Source: Cyclobacteriaceae bacterium
GTDB lineage: Bacteria; Bacteroidota; Bacteroidia; Cytophagales; Cyclobacteriaceae
NCBI GenBank assembly: GCA_030584025.1
Contig: CP129487.1
Span: forward strand, 2,995,001-3,059,000
DNA: 64,000 nt
Direction of reading: 5' to 3'
The stretch's first letter is position 1. Each line of letters begins with the position of its first letter. Shown here one piece after another: positions 25,900-33,874 of the stretch. The position numbers were made by a program, and so were the translations under genes. Under the pieces are notes generated by a model, which was given only the letters and a program-made list of their open reading frames with translations, made no database searches and was not told where the DNA came from.

Positions 25900-27837
25900 C
25901 TATTTTATTTGGAATTCAATTCGCCTGTTCTCCTGCCGCCCGCTTTCGGTCTCATTAGAAGCTTTAGGGTTTGATTGGCCATACCCTTTCCAGGATAGCT
26001 TATCCTTAATTACTCCATTGTTTACCAGATAATTATAAACAGAAAGTGCCCTTTTTTCGGAGAGTTGGTGGTTATAGGAAGGGCTGCCAGTGTTGTCGGT
26101 GTGGCCGCCTATTTCAATGCGAATCTGGGGGTTCTCATTCAGGAACCGAATAATCTTTTGAAGTTCGGTTATTGATTTATCTTTCAGATCATACTTATCG
26201 GTATCGAAAAAGATGTTTTTCAGCACTACAGACGAGCCCTTTGCCGCTTTCTCCAGCTCGAAATCCATAACAATAGGCTCGAAATCGGTGGTCTCTGCAT
26301 AGTTGAAATTTGAGCTGGTGAACAGATAACCCTGTTTGTTAACATAAAGAGCATACTCTGCTCCTTGCGTCAATACCATCAGGTACTCTCCCGTCAACGA
26401 ATCCGACTCCACCAAGGCTTCCCGCTGATTCGTTTCTATGTTAAACAACTCTATCCGTGCTTTTAACGGAGATTGTTTCACCTTATCCTTAACCGTGCCT
26501 CGCACGTAGTTACTTTTTGATTTCACCTGCTGATCGGGAGGAATAGCAATTTCGTAGAGCTTACTTTTTGTTCCTGATTCAACCAACTCTTCATGAGAGT
26601 AATACCCTTTGGCTCCATCTGCCGTAATAAAAAAGGAAAACTGATCTTCATAGTCGTTTACCGGCTTTCCCATGTTAACCGGAACCGACCATAAATCACC
26701 CGCTCTTTCTGAATAGAAAATATCATACCCGCCAAAACCGGTATGCCCCTTTGAAGCGAAATACAATACCTTATTATTGGCATGGATAAAAGGAGAAATC
26801 TCATCATGCACGGAATTGATGGGCGCACCCAGATTTCTGGCTTTTGTCCACTGACCTTGCTCATCCAAGGTTGATACCCATATGTCGCGCCTGCCGTAAC
26901 CGCCTCTCCTATCGGATACATAGTAGAGTGTCCTTCCATCGGCTGATAATGCGGGTTGCGATTCCCACTCGGTTGAATTTACCATGGGGCCCAGGTTTAC
27001 AGGCACCGTCCATTCCTTTCCAATTTTTACGCTTTCATATAAATCGCAGCTTCCCAGGCTTTGCCGTCCCACGCAAGAAGTAAAAATCAATTTTCTGCCA
27101 TCAGCCGAGATGGTGCAGGTTCCTTCATTTAAAGAAGAGTTAATATTCTTTGAAATGGATTCAGGCGTCATCCAATTACCCTTTCCATCCTTCTTTGAAA
27201 TCACAATATCCTCATCGTGTTCACCACCCGTTCCCAATCTTCTGGTAAAAATCAATTCTTGCTGATCGGCTGTAAGCACCGGAAAATACTGCATGGCAAA
27301 GCTGTTCACGGTGTCGCTCAATGGTTTCAGCTTATAAGCCGAGCGGACTTCAGCATTCGCTTTGGCAAAATTGGCATTGTTCAGTAATTGATTGGCTCGC
27401 TCTGCTTTTTGAAGATTTTGTTTCTCTGCGTTAATGAAATCGGTCAGGTATTGAATGGCGCGGTCATACTTACCGGTAATCAGATTTGCTTCCCCCAGAT
27501 CAAACCAATACACTTTTTGCTTCCGCGGATCAGTAGTCAGCGACAATCCCTTTTCAAAATTTGAAATTGCAGTAGGATAATTTTTTATGGTCATGTAAAC
27601 CAAGCCTAATCTGTAATAGGCTTCAGCAAAATTTTTATCCTTGGCAATGGCTTGTTCAAGCAAATCTATTGCCTGGGCATGTTGAAGACGAACCCGGTAA
27701 TTGTCGGCCTCGTTATACAACTCAATTGCTTTTTTAGATTTTGTACTTAGTTGCGCCTGAGCCGATACATTTGAACCAACACCCAGCAAAACAATCACCG
27801 CAAGTCCCTTGACCAGATTTTCTACACGTACCATCAT
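25900..27837 (-). CDS. PorE-like TPR / beta-propeller / CRD / OmpA-family protein
   Basis: Exported protein of 645 residues with signal peptide (ending NVSAQAQ). Domains in order: TPR (about 40-150, AEAYYRLGLVYMTIKNYP), PD40/WD40-like propeller (about 180-420, LSADGRTLYYVSDRRGGYG), carboxypeptidase-regulatory-like domain (about 440-525, RGTVKDKVKQSPLKARIEL) and C-terminal OmpA peptidoglycan-binding domain (about 540-645, GGHTDNTGSPSYNHQLSEKR). This is the four-domain order of PorE, a component of the type IX secretion system that anchors to peptidoglycan. Paralogues with this order are common, so a direct T9SS role is not certain. It is last in the lepA-folD-queE-pabB-pabC operon, 9 bases after pabC. 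Confidence 0.85.
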   Translation of the reverse strand: MMVRVENLVKGLAVIVLLGVGSNVSAQAQLSTKSKKAIELYNEADNYRVRLQHAQAIDLLEQAIAKDKNFAEAYYRLGLVYMTIKNYPTAISNFEKGLSLTTDPRKQKVYWFDLGEANLITGKYDRAIQYLTDFINAEKQNLQKAERANQLLNNANFAKANAEVRSAYKLKPLSDTVNSFAMQYFPVLTADQQELIFTRRLGTGGEHDEDIVISKKDGKGNWMTPESISKNINSSLNEGTCTISADGRKLIFTSCVGRQSLGSCDLYESVKIGKEWTVPVNLGPMVNSTEWESQPALSADGRTLYYVSDRRGGYGRRDIWVSTLDEQGQWTKARNLGAPINSVHDEISPFIHANNKVLYFASKGHTGFGGYDIFYSERAGDLWSVPVNMGKPVNDYEDQFSFFITADGAKGYYSHEELVESGTKSKLYEIAIPPDQQVKSKSNYVRGTVKDKVKQSPLKARIELFNIETNQREALVESDSLTGEYLMVLTQGAEYALYVNKQGYLFTSSNFNYAETTDFEPIVMDFELEKAAKGSSVVLKNIFFDTDKYDLKDKSITELQKIIRFLNENPQIRIEIGGHTDNTGSPSYNHQLSEKRALSVYNYLVNNGVIKDKLSWKGYGQSNPKASNETESGRQENRRIEFQIK

Positions 27838-27846
27838 GCGTTAAAA

Positions 27847-28446
27847 CTAAAAAACAATCTGTGATACAGAAAGCTCCGGCCCCTCAAAACCTAATAAGGC
27901 ATTGACCAACTTCACTTTCTTAAACAACGGAATTTGATCAACCAGAATTGCATCTTCATGAATTACACCTGAGTCCAGCAAAAATTGGCGCATGATGCCT
28001 TTCAATAAGGGTTGCGCAGGCGTAATCCACCTCAATCCATCATAAAACACAACATTGCTGTACGATGCATCCGTAACAAATCCATTTTTCACAATCAGAA
28101 TATCATCGCAATCGTTTCGCTGAGCAAAAAGATTATTCAAAGAAGAGCGGTCCTCGAATTTCAGTGAATAATCTATTGTGTTATCACAAATAATTTTAAG
28201 TGAGGTGATTGTTCTGAGTTCATAAGGTGTTATTGTCATTTCAGCCACACCCGTTTCTGAATAAACAATCCGGCACTTGAATTTTCCGGTAGCCGGTAAA
28301 TTGTGTTCCTGAAGAACAGATGCCAACTGAATTTTATTCACCGTACCCGAAAGCGATAACACCGACTGGTCCATACGCTGTTGATGGTAGTGGAGATTAA
28401 AGCATTCACCATCTTCCAATCGTATCGATTCAATTAACCGGAACAT
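27847..28446 (-). CDS. pabC: Aminodeoxychorismate lyase-like class IV PLP enzyme
   Basis: Converts 4-amino-4-deoxychorismate to p-aminobenzoate plus pyruvate, a folate precursor step. It has 199 residues, shorter than E. coli PabC (about 270) but usual for the compact Bacteroidota form. The PLP-binding Lys is Lys96 in YSLKFEDR. VTDASYSNVVF corresponds to the fold-type IV cofactor motif, with Asp-Ala in place of the usual Glu-Gly. Its start overlaps the end of pabB by 17 bases, implying translational coupling. Branched-chain aminotransferase activity is possible in this family but unlikely next to pabB. Confidence 0.85.
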   Translation of the reverse strand: MFRLIESIRLEDGECFNLHYHQQRMDQSVLSLSGTVNKIQLASVLQEHNLPATGKFKCRIVYSETGVAEMTITPYELRTITSLKIICDNTIDYSLKFEDRSSLNNLFAQRNDCDDILIVKNGFVTDASYSNVVFYDGLRWITPAQPLLKGIMRQFLLDSGVIHEDAILVDQIPLFKKVKLVNALLGFEGPELSVSQIVF

Positions 28447-29398
28447 AAATCTTGTCTATGGCTTCCTTGTACTCCTGCATGGCATTACTTTGGGTGGTAA
28501 TTCCTCCACCACTTCGATAAAAAAACTGATCGTTCGATTTTTCAATATACCGGATCATAACGGCACTATCCAGTTTTTCACCATCGTAATAGCCAAACAC
28601 ACCCGTGTAGTATCCGCGGTCTTCGCCTTCCGCCTCCCGAATTACTTCAAGCGTTTTTGGTTTGGGGGCACCACTCACCGAACCAGCTGGAAGCAGCGCA
28701 ACCAGTATTTCGCCTAATCGTGAATGATAATCATCTGAAAGTTGGCCACAAATTTCCGAGCTAACCTGCAGTAAGTTTTTCTGATTGGTTTTTAATTCCT
28801 CAATATACCGAAATCGTGAAACAGTAACATTGGTTGCCACCTGACTCAAATCATTCCGGATTAAATCGACAATGGTAATATGCTCTGCTTCTTCTTTTTT
28901 ATCCGATAAAATTATGGAAGCCGCGTTTGGCATTCGTGCATCGATTGTCCCTTTCATCGGAAAGGAAAAAATCTTACCATCCGTTATGCGAATAAATGTT
29001 TCGGGTGAGAATACCAGAAACTCATTCTTGAACAAAAGCTTGTAACGCGCTTCACTTGCAAAAAAGATTTCTCGCAGCGAAGCATTCAATTCGATTGGCG
29101 TTTTAACAGTCAGGTTTGTGAGAAAAGTATCGCCATATAAAAGATGACTATATACTTTATCAAAACGCCTGTTATACTCCGCAACTGAAACCGGATGCTT
29201 CACCAATTTAACCATGGTTTTACTGCTCGATTGATCTGTATTGCTAACGTGATTGAATCTAAATAAAATAGAAGCAGGATCAACTTCATCCAACCGAAAA
29301 GCCAAAGGCTTTTTCATTTCAAAATCAACGATAAACAGAAAGGGTGTTCGCTCAGCGCCCCACGCATTTAATTGTTGAGCAAAAGATTCAATAGTCAT
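28430..29398 (-). CDS. pabB: Aminodeoxychorismate synthase component I
   Basis: Chorismate-utilising enzyme that makes 4-amino-4-deoxychorismate for folate. It has 322 residues and lacks the N-terminal domain of longer PabB proteins. The signature PMKGT is present; its Lys is the nucleophile that separates PabB from anthranilate synthase. Other motifs are HITIVDLIRNDLSQV, LLPAGSVSGAPKPKT and RGYYTGVFGYYDG. No glutaminase subunit (PabA/TrpG) is encoded nearby, so that partner must come from elsewhere. It is followed by overlapping pabC, so both steps from chorismate to pABA are coupled here. Confidence 0.92.
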   Translation of the reverse strand: MTIESFAQQLNAWGAERTPFLFIVDFEMKKPLAFRLDEVDPASILFRFNHVSNTDQSSSKTMVKLVKHPVSVAEYNRRFDKVYSHLLYGDTFLTNLTVKTPIELNASLREIFFASEARYKLLFKNEFLVFSPETFIRITDGKIFSFPMKGTIDARMPNAASIILSDKKEEAEHITIVDLIRNDLSQVATNVTVSRFRYIEELKTNQKNLLQVSSEICGQLSDDYHSRLGEILVALLPAGSVSGAPKPKTLEVIREAEGEDRGYYTGVFGYYDGEKLDSAVMIRYIEKSNDQFFYRSGGGITTQSNAMQEYKEAIDKIYVPVN

Positions 29399-29406
29399 GC
29401 GCAGCC

Positions 29407-30030
29407 TTACGGGATGTTCATGTACTTATGCACCTGGAGTGAAATGCGCCATTCAGGATGGGCTTTAACATAATCAATGATCAACGGTAACATATCTTTC
29501 TCTTTTGACCATTCAGGTTGCAGAAAAAGTTTGCATTCAGCCTTTACCTTGCTTGCAAATTCTTCTGCCCATGCAAAATCACTCTTATTATAGATAATCA
29601 CCTTCAACTCATCTGCCTGTTGATAAATGGATGCATCAGGAGCTTTAAACTTTTTCGGTGAAAAACAAACCCAATCCCAAATTCCGGTTAATGGATAAGC
29701 ACCTGATGTCTCGATATGCGTTCGCAGCCCAGCCTCCTTTAATGATTCAGTCAATTCGCTAAGATTGTACATGGCGGGTTCACCGCCCGTGATCACAGCG
29801 ATTTCACTTCCACTGCTTTTCGCTTTGCTTACCATTTCCTCAATGGAAACTTTCGGATGCTGATCCGCATCCCAGGATTCTTTTACATCACACCACACAC
29901 ATCCTACATCGCACCCACCTAACCGGATAAAGTAAGCCGCATGGCCCTGATAAAATCCCTCACCTTGAATGGTATAGAAATCTTCCATTAGCGGAAGCGA
30001 TGCATTCAAAATTTCAGATTTCGAATTCAA
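29407..30030 (-). CDS. queE: 7-carboxy-7-deazaguanine synthase
   Basis: Radical SAM enzyme that contracts 6-carboxytetrahydropterin to 7-carboxy-7-deazaguanine, the committed step to preQ0 and queuosine. It has 207 residues. The cluster-binding cysteines are Cys40, Cys44 and Cys47 (GGCDVGCVWCD). EDFYTIQGEGFYQGH is the usual QueE N-terminal motif and VITGGEPAMY the SAM-binding glycine motif. The annotated ATG at 30030 lies inside a direct repeat, so the first dozen residues may be recent additions. Met15 is the only other candidate start. It acts on the product of queD at 7.7 kb. It lies 8 bases before pabB. Confidence 0.93.
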   Translation of the reverse strand: MNSKSEILNASLPLMEDFYTIQGEGFYQGHAAYFIRLGGCDVGCVWCDVKESWDADQHPKVSIEEMVSKAKSSGSEIAVITGGEPAMYNLSELTESLKEAGLRTHIETSGAYPLTGIWDWVCFSPKKFKAPDASIYQQADELKVIIYNKSDFAWAEEFASKVKAECKLFLQPEWSKEKDMLPLIIDYVKAHPEWRISLQVHKYMNIP

Positions 30031-30047
30031 AATTCAGATTTAGAATT
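30013..30047. repeat. Direct repeat across the folD-queE junction
   Basis: TTCAGATTTCGAATT (30013-30027) and TTCAGATTTAGAATT (30033-30047) match at 14 of 15 positions with a 20-base period. The repeat covers the queE start codon and ends just before the folD stop. Confidence 0.6.
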
Positions 30048-30049
30048 TT

Positions 30050-30937
30050 CTAAGAATTTCTTAGCTCAGTGGCGCGCAGTGTATTCAATAATAAGGAAGC
30101 AATCGTCATCGGGCCAACACCACCGGGAACGGGTGTAATCAATGAACACTTAGGCGCTACATTTTTAAAATCTACATCACCTTTTATGGCGTAACCGTTT
30201 TTGTATTGCGGGCCTTCTACACGCGTGGTGCCTACATCTATCACAACTGCACCTTCTTTAACCATATCGGCTGTAATCAATCCGGGTTTGCCCACGGCAA
30301 CTACGAGTATATCAGCCTGCTTCGTAAAATTCTTTAACTCCCTCGTATACTTATGGCAAACAGTTACTGTGGCACGACCTTGTTCCACCAACATCATGCT
30401 AAGTGGTGCACCCACCAACCGACTGGCACCAACCACTACACAATTTTTACCTTCAGTCTCCACCTTGTATCGCTTCAATAGCTCTATCACACCAAAGGGT
30501 GTTGCCGGCATGAGTAATGGATTTTTAGATACGATGCTTCCGAAGTTTCTATTTGTGAACCCATCTACATCTTTTTCAGGCCGAATGTGTTCCGTTATTT
30601 TTTCTACCGAGATGTGCGCAGGTAATGGAAGTTGAACGATAAAGCCATCCACATCCGGATCTTTGTTCACCTGATCAATGTGCTTCAATAATTTATCCTC
30701 ACTGATGGTATCGGCAAAACGCATCATGGTATAATGAAAACCTACCTCCTTGCACGCCTTCACTTTGTGATCTACGTACGTCTGACTAGCACCATCATCG
30801 CCTACCAGAATAATGGCCAGGTGCGGAATTTTCTTGCCTTCACTTTTTAATTCGTGCACACGTTGTGTGATCTCTTCTTTGATCTGTGAGGCAATTTTAC
30901 GTCCGTCAATTAAGGTATATGTTTTTTCGTCAACCAT
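30050..30937 (-). CDS. folD: Bifunctional methylenetetrahydrofolate dehydrogenase / methenyl-THF cyclohydrolase
   Basis: Interconverts 5,10-methylene-, methenyl- and 10-formyl-tetrahydrofolate using NADP. It has 295 residues, normal length. Motifs: SQTYVDHKVKACKEVG with the catalytic Tyr and Lys region, DGFIVQLPLP, the NADP-binding VVVGASRLVGAPLSMML, and the C-terminal PVPGGVGPMT. The usual PCTP is MPATPFG here, a common variant. It stands 18 bases after lepA and before queE, in an operon that also makes the folate precursor pABA. Confidence 0.96.
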   Translation of the reverse strand: MVDEKTYTLIDGRKIASQIKEEITQRVHELKSEGKKIPHLAIILVGDDGASQTYVDHKVKACKEVGFHYTMMRFADTISEDKLLKHIDQVNKDPDVDGFIVQLPLPAHISVEKITEHIRPEKDVDGFTNRNFGSIVSKNPLLMPATPFGVIELLKRYKVETEGKNCVVVGASRLVGAPLSMMLVEQGRATVTVCHKYTRELKNFTKQADILVVAVGKPGLITADMVKEGAVVIDVGTTRVEGPQYKNGYAIKGDVDFKNVAPKCSLITPVPGGVGPMTIASLLLNTLRATELRNS

Positions 30938-30955
30938 GAAGTTGTAATTAATTGA

Positions 30956-32740
30956 TTAATCAATCTTCAACACAGCCATAAACGCTTCCTGCGGAATTTC
31001 AACATTACCAACCTGGCGCATACGCTTTTTACCCTTCTTCTGCTTCTCCAACAATTTACGCTTACGCGAGATGTCCCCGCCATAACATTTTGCCAATACG
31101 TTTTTGCGCATGGCCTTCACCGTTTCGCGGGCAACAATTTTTTGTCCGATAGCAGCCTGAATAGCAATTTCAAACATTTGGCGTGGCAACAACTCACGCA
31201 ATTTCTCACATAACTTCTTACCCCACTCATACGCCTTGCTGCGGTGTACAATAGCAGACAGTGCATCTACTTTTTCACCATTCAACTGAATATCCAACTT
31301 CACCATATCCGATTCACGGAAACCAATCAGGTGGTAATCCAGAGAAGCATAGCCCTTGGAGATGGTCTTAAGTTTATCAAAGAAGTCAAATACGATTTCT
31401 GCCAGCGGCATCTCAAACGACATCTCTACACGATCGGTTGTCAGGTAGGATTGATTCTTGATCACCCCGCGCTTATCCATGCATAATTTTATGATGCCGC
31501 CAATGAATTCCGATTTGGTAATAATCTGTGCTTTGATGTAGGGTTCTTCAATATGATCAACCGTGTTCGGATCAGGCATTTCGGATGGGGCATTGATTTC
31601 ATACATGGATCCGTCCGTACGAATGGCATGGAATTGCACGGAAGGTACTGTCGTGATCACCGTCATGTCGAACTCACGCTCCAGGCGTTCCTGAATAATT
31701 TCCATGTGCAACATGCCGAGGAATCCGCAACGGAAACCAAAACCCAAAGCAGCCGAAGTTTCAGGTTCCCACACAAGCGAAGCGTCATTCAACTGGAGTT
31801 TTTCCATAGATGCACGCAATTCTTCAAACTCGGTTGTATCTACCGGATAGATACCCGCAAAAACCATCGGCTTAACGTTTTCAAAGCCTTTGATTGCCAC
31901 ACCCGGTTTATCAATGTGCGTGATGGTATCCCCCACTTTCACTTCCTTGGCTTCTTTAATGCCTGAAATCAGATAGCCCACATTTCCGGCACCGATTTCA
32001 TTTTTGGGAAGCTTGTTTATTTTCAATACGCCAATTTCATCAGCTTCGTAGGTTTTGCCCGTGCTTACAAATTTTACTTTATCCCCTTTCTTGATTGAAC
32101 CATTGAACACACGGAAATACACTTCGATTCCACGAAACGAATTAAACACCGAATCGAAAATCATAGCCTGGAGAGGCGCTTTCGGATCGCCTTTCGGAGG
32201 CTTGATGCGGTGTACCACAGCTTTCAAAATATCCTCAATACCAATACCTTCTTTAGCGCTGGCGCGAATCACATCTTCTGGTTTGCATCCGATCAGGTCT
32301 ACAATCTCATCGGTCACCTCCTCCGGCATAGCGTGAGGCAAATCAATCTTATTCATCACCGGAATAATTTCCAGGTCGTGCTCAAGGGCGAGGTATAAAT
32401 TAGAGATGGTCTGGGCCTCAATACCCTGACTGGCATCTACAATTAATAAGGCGCCCTCACAGGCCGCTATCGATCGGGAAACCTCGTACGAAAAGTCAAC
32501 GTGGCCGGGGGTATCAATCAGGTTTAAGATGTATTCCTTGCCATCCAGTGTATAATTCATCTGAATAGCATGTGCCTTAATAGTAATGCCCTTTTCACGC
32601 TCCAAATCCATGTTATCCAGTACCTGGGCCTGCATTTCGCGTTGCGTAAGCGTACCGGTAAACTCCAATAAGCGGTCGGCTAACGTGCTTTTACCGTGGT
32701 CAATATGGGCTATTATGCAAAAATTGCGGATGTTTTCCAT
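30956..32740 (-). CDS. lepA: Elongation factor 4 (LepA), ribosome-associated GTPase
   Basis: Translational GTPase that acts on stalled or assembling ribosomes and can back-translocate them. It has 594 residues, the standard length. G1 is AHIDHGKST (residues 11-19), G3 is DTPGHVDF and G4 is NKIDLP. The LepA-specific C-terminal domain is present (ALSAIVHRSKAYEWGKKLCEKL, LLPRQMFEIAIQAAIG, KKRMRQVGNVEIPQEAF). It heads the six-gene operon lepA-folD-queE-pabB-pabC-PorE-like and has a -7 box upstream. Confidence 0.97.
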   Translation of the reverse strand: MENIRNFCIIAHIDHGKSTLADRLLEFTGTLTQREMQAQVLDNMDLEREKGITIKAHAIQMNYTLDGKEYILNLIDTPGHVDFSYEVSRSIAACEGALLIVDASQGIEAQTISNLYLALEHDLEIIPVMNKIDLPHAMPEEVTDEIVDLIGCKPEDVIRASAKEGIGIEDILKAVVHRIKPPKGDPKAPLQAMIFDSVFNSFRGIEVYFRVFNGSIKKGDKVKFVSTGKTYEADEIGVLKINKLPKNEIGAGNVGYLISGIKEAKEVKVGDTITHIDKPGVAIKGFENVKPMVFAGIYPVDTTEFEELRASMEKLQLNDASLVWEPETSAALGFGFRCGFLGMLHMEIIQERLEREFDMTVITTVPSVQFHAIRTDGSMYEINAPSEMPDPNTVDHIEEPYIKAQIITKSEFIGGIIKLCMDKRGVIKNQSYLTTDRVEMSFEMPLAEIVFDFFDKLKTISKGYASLDYHLIGFRESDMVKLDIQLNGEKVDALSAIVHRSKAYEWGKKLCEKLRELLPRQMFEIAIQAAIGQKIVARETVKAMRKNVLAKCYGGDISRKRKLLEKQKKGKKRMRQVGNVEIPQEAFMAVLKID

Positions 32741-32770
32741 ACCCGTCTGTTCCTCAAAATTTTAGAACTG

Positions 32771-32778
32771 CAAAAGTA
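32771..32778 (-). promoter_or_regulatory. Bacteroidota -7 box of the lepA operon
   Basis: On the minus strand this reads TACTTTTG followed by C, an exact TAnnTTTG match 30 bases before the lepA ATG. Confidence 0.6.
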
Positions 32779-32816
32779 GCAATTCGGGGCTGATTAATTC
32801 GAAAAATCAATAACGG

Positions 32817-33272
32817 CTAACGAACTATCCGCTGGTCGAGCCTGAGGGGATAAACCTTCCACTTTACCTTTCTGAATTCCTTTGAGATCGGATTTAAAAC
32901 CAAGGTAGAAGAAGACGGATCAACCACTGAGGGTACCTCAAAGCAAAGGGTACCCTGTTTTAAAAGTTCAGTACCATATTCCATAGAAATCCTTGATGCG
33001 GGTATGGCATTCCAGCCTTCCGGCAACTCTTTTAAATCAGGTTTAACCACGAACTCATCCGGACAATTAAACTCCATTACGGAATACAACACATAACGCT
33101 CCGCTGCAAACAGCTCTGGGTCAATCGTCAAACGTTCCAGCATGGCTGCCGAAACCGAATTGCTGCCATATAAAGCCGGGTGGCCGGGTAAGTTCCACCT
33201 GCCGCCATACCGTTTTGCTCCCTCACCACTAGTATCACAAAACTCCGTTCGGGCCAACCGGTAAATGATCAT
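32817..33272 (-). CDS. RES-domain toxin (NAD-degrading)
   Basis: Toxin of the RES family, 151 residues, normal size. Studied RES toxins deplete NAD by phosphorolysis or hydrolysis. Conserved positions are visible: Arg5 (YRLAR), Arg25 in YGGRWNLPG, Tyr35 in ALYGSN and Glu46 in MLERL. The start codon overlaps the antitoxin stop as ATGA, so the two are translationally coupled with the antitoxin first. This is the usual Xre-RES arrangement. Its stop is 76 bases before lepA on the same strand, with the lepA -7 box in between. Confidence 0.9.
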   Translation of the reverse strand: MIIYRLARTEFCDTSGEGAKRYGGRWNLPGHPALYGSNSVSAAMLERLTIDPELFAAERYVLYSVMEFNCPDEFVVKPDLKELPEGWNAIPASRISMEYGTELLKQGTLCFEVPSVVDPSSSTLVLNPISKEFRKVKWKVYPLRLDQRIVR

Positions 33273-33751
33273 ACGGCAATACCGTGTTGCATCCGCATGA
33301 TTTCGGTTTTTAGAAGCGTGACCCCTTCGGTGACATCAATTAAATTAATGGGCTTAATGTTGCCAATACTAAACAGCGGGCGATCCATCCATCTGCGAAA
33401 GCCCTCTTCACCGAAGTACTCAATACCCATGGCATAAAGCTCAGCCAGGGCATACATTTTTTCCGATTGTACCACATCAAAAACGGCTGTGCGTTGAATA
33501 GTTTTAGAAGAAACCGATAAAGCCGAAGCCAGGGTTTCGTTATCAAGGCCTGTTACTTCCTTTAGGCGATCAAAAGATTTTTTACGCAACCCTTTACGGA
33601 ACGTATCAACCCGGTTTAATGGCTCATTCACCTTGATGGATTCGATATCTAAAAGCTGGTGAACAGCCGATTGTTGCGCCTTTTCGTAAGCCACTGCCGG
33701 TTCATGCAGGGAAGTGGTTGTGCCTTTTCGGGTATATTTTCTCGCTTTCAT
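33269..33751 (-). CDS. Xre/MbcA/ParS-family antitoxin (DUF2384)
   Basis: Antitoxin partner of the RES toxin, 160 residues from the ATG at 33751. A GTG at 33772 would add seven residues. The N-terminal and middle region holds an Xre-like helix-turn-helix (LKEVTGLDNETLASALSVSS). The C-terminal DUF2384 toxin-binding segment includes FRRWMDRPLFSIGN, where the Arg-Trp and Pro-Leu pattern is typical. It overlaps the toxin start by four bases. A perfect inverted repeat just upstream is a good candidate for its autoregulatory operator. Confidence 0.9.
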   Translation of the reverse strand: MKARKYTRKGTTTSLHEPAVAYEKAQQSAVHQLLDIESIKVNEPLNRVDTFRKGLRKKSFDRLKEVTGLDNETLASALSVSSKTIQRTAVFDVVQSEKMYALAELYAMGIEYFGEEGFRRWMDRPLFSIGNIKPINLIDVTEGVTLLKTEIMRMQHGIAV

Positions 33752-33778
33752 GGCCTCGGGAAATTTGTCCACTAATAT

Positions 33779-33802
33779 AACGTATTTTGTCCTATATACG
33801 TT
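33779..33802. promoter_or_regulatory. Inverted repeat, candidate operator of the Xre-RES pair
   Basis: AACGTAT (33779-33785) and ATACGTT (33796-33802) are perfect inverted arms 17 bases apart start to start, 28-51 bases upstream of the antitoxin ATG. Autorepression by the antitoxin or complex is known for this family; binding here is inferred. Confidence 0.55.
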
Positions 33803-33824
33803 TCCTTCCTAAGAAAATAAAAAA

Positions 33825-33842
33825 GGGCCGTAAAAACGGCCC
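33825..33842 (-). terminator. Rho-independent terminator after the amidohydrolase gene
   Basis: GGGCCGT (33825-33831) and ACGGCCC (33836-33842) pair around AAAA. On the minus strand the stem is followed by TTTTTTATTTTC. It ends the amidohydrolase transcript 32 bases after its stop. Confidence 0.92.
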
Positions 33843-33874
33843 CTAATAAAAAGTAAGAAATTTTGAATTTCTGA

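Noticed and set aside
30201..30635. 144-residue plus-strand open frame opposite folD
   Set aside because: Antisense shadow of folD; Ser/Thr-rich composition as expected from reverse reading.
31553..31966. 137-residue plus-strand open frame opposite lepA
   Set aside because: Antisense shadow of lepA, His-rich low-quality sequence.
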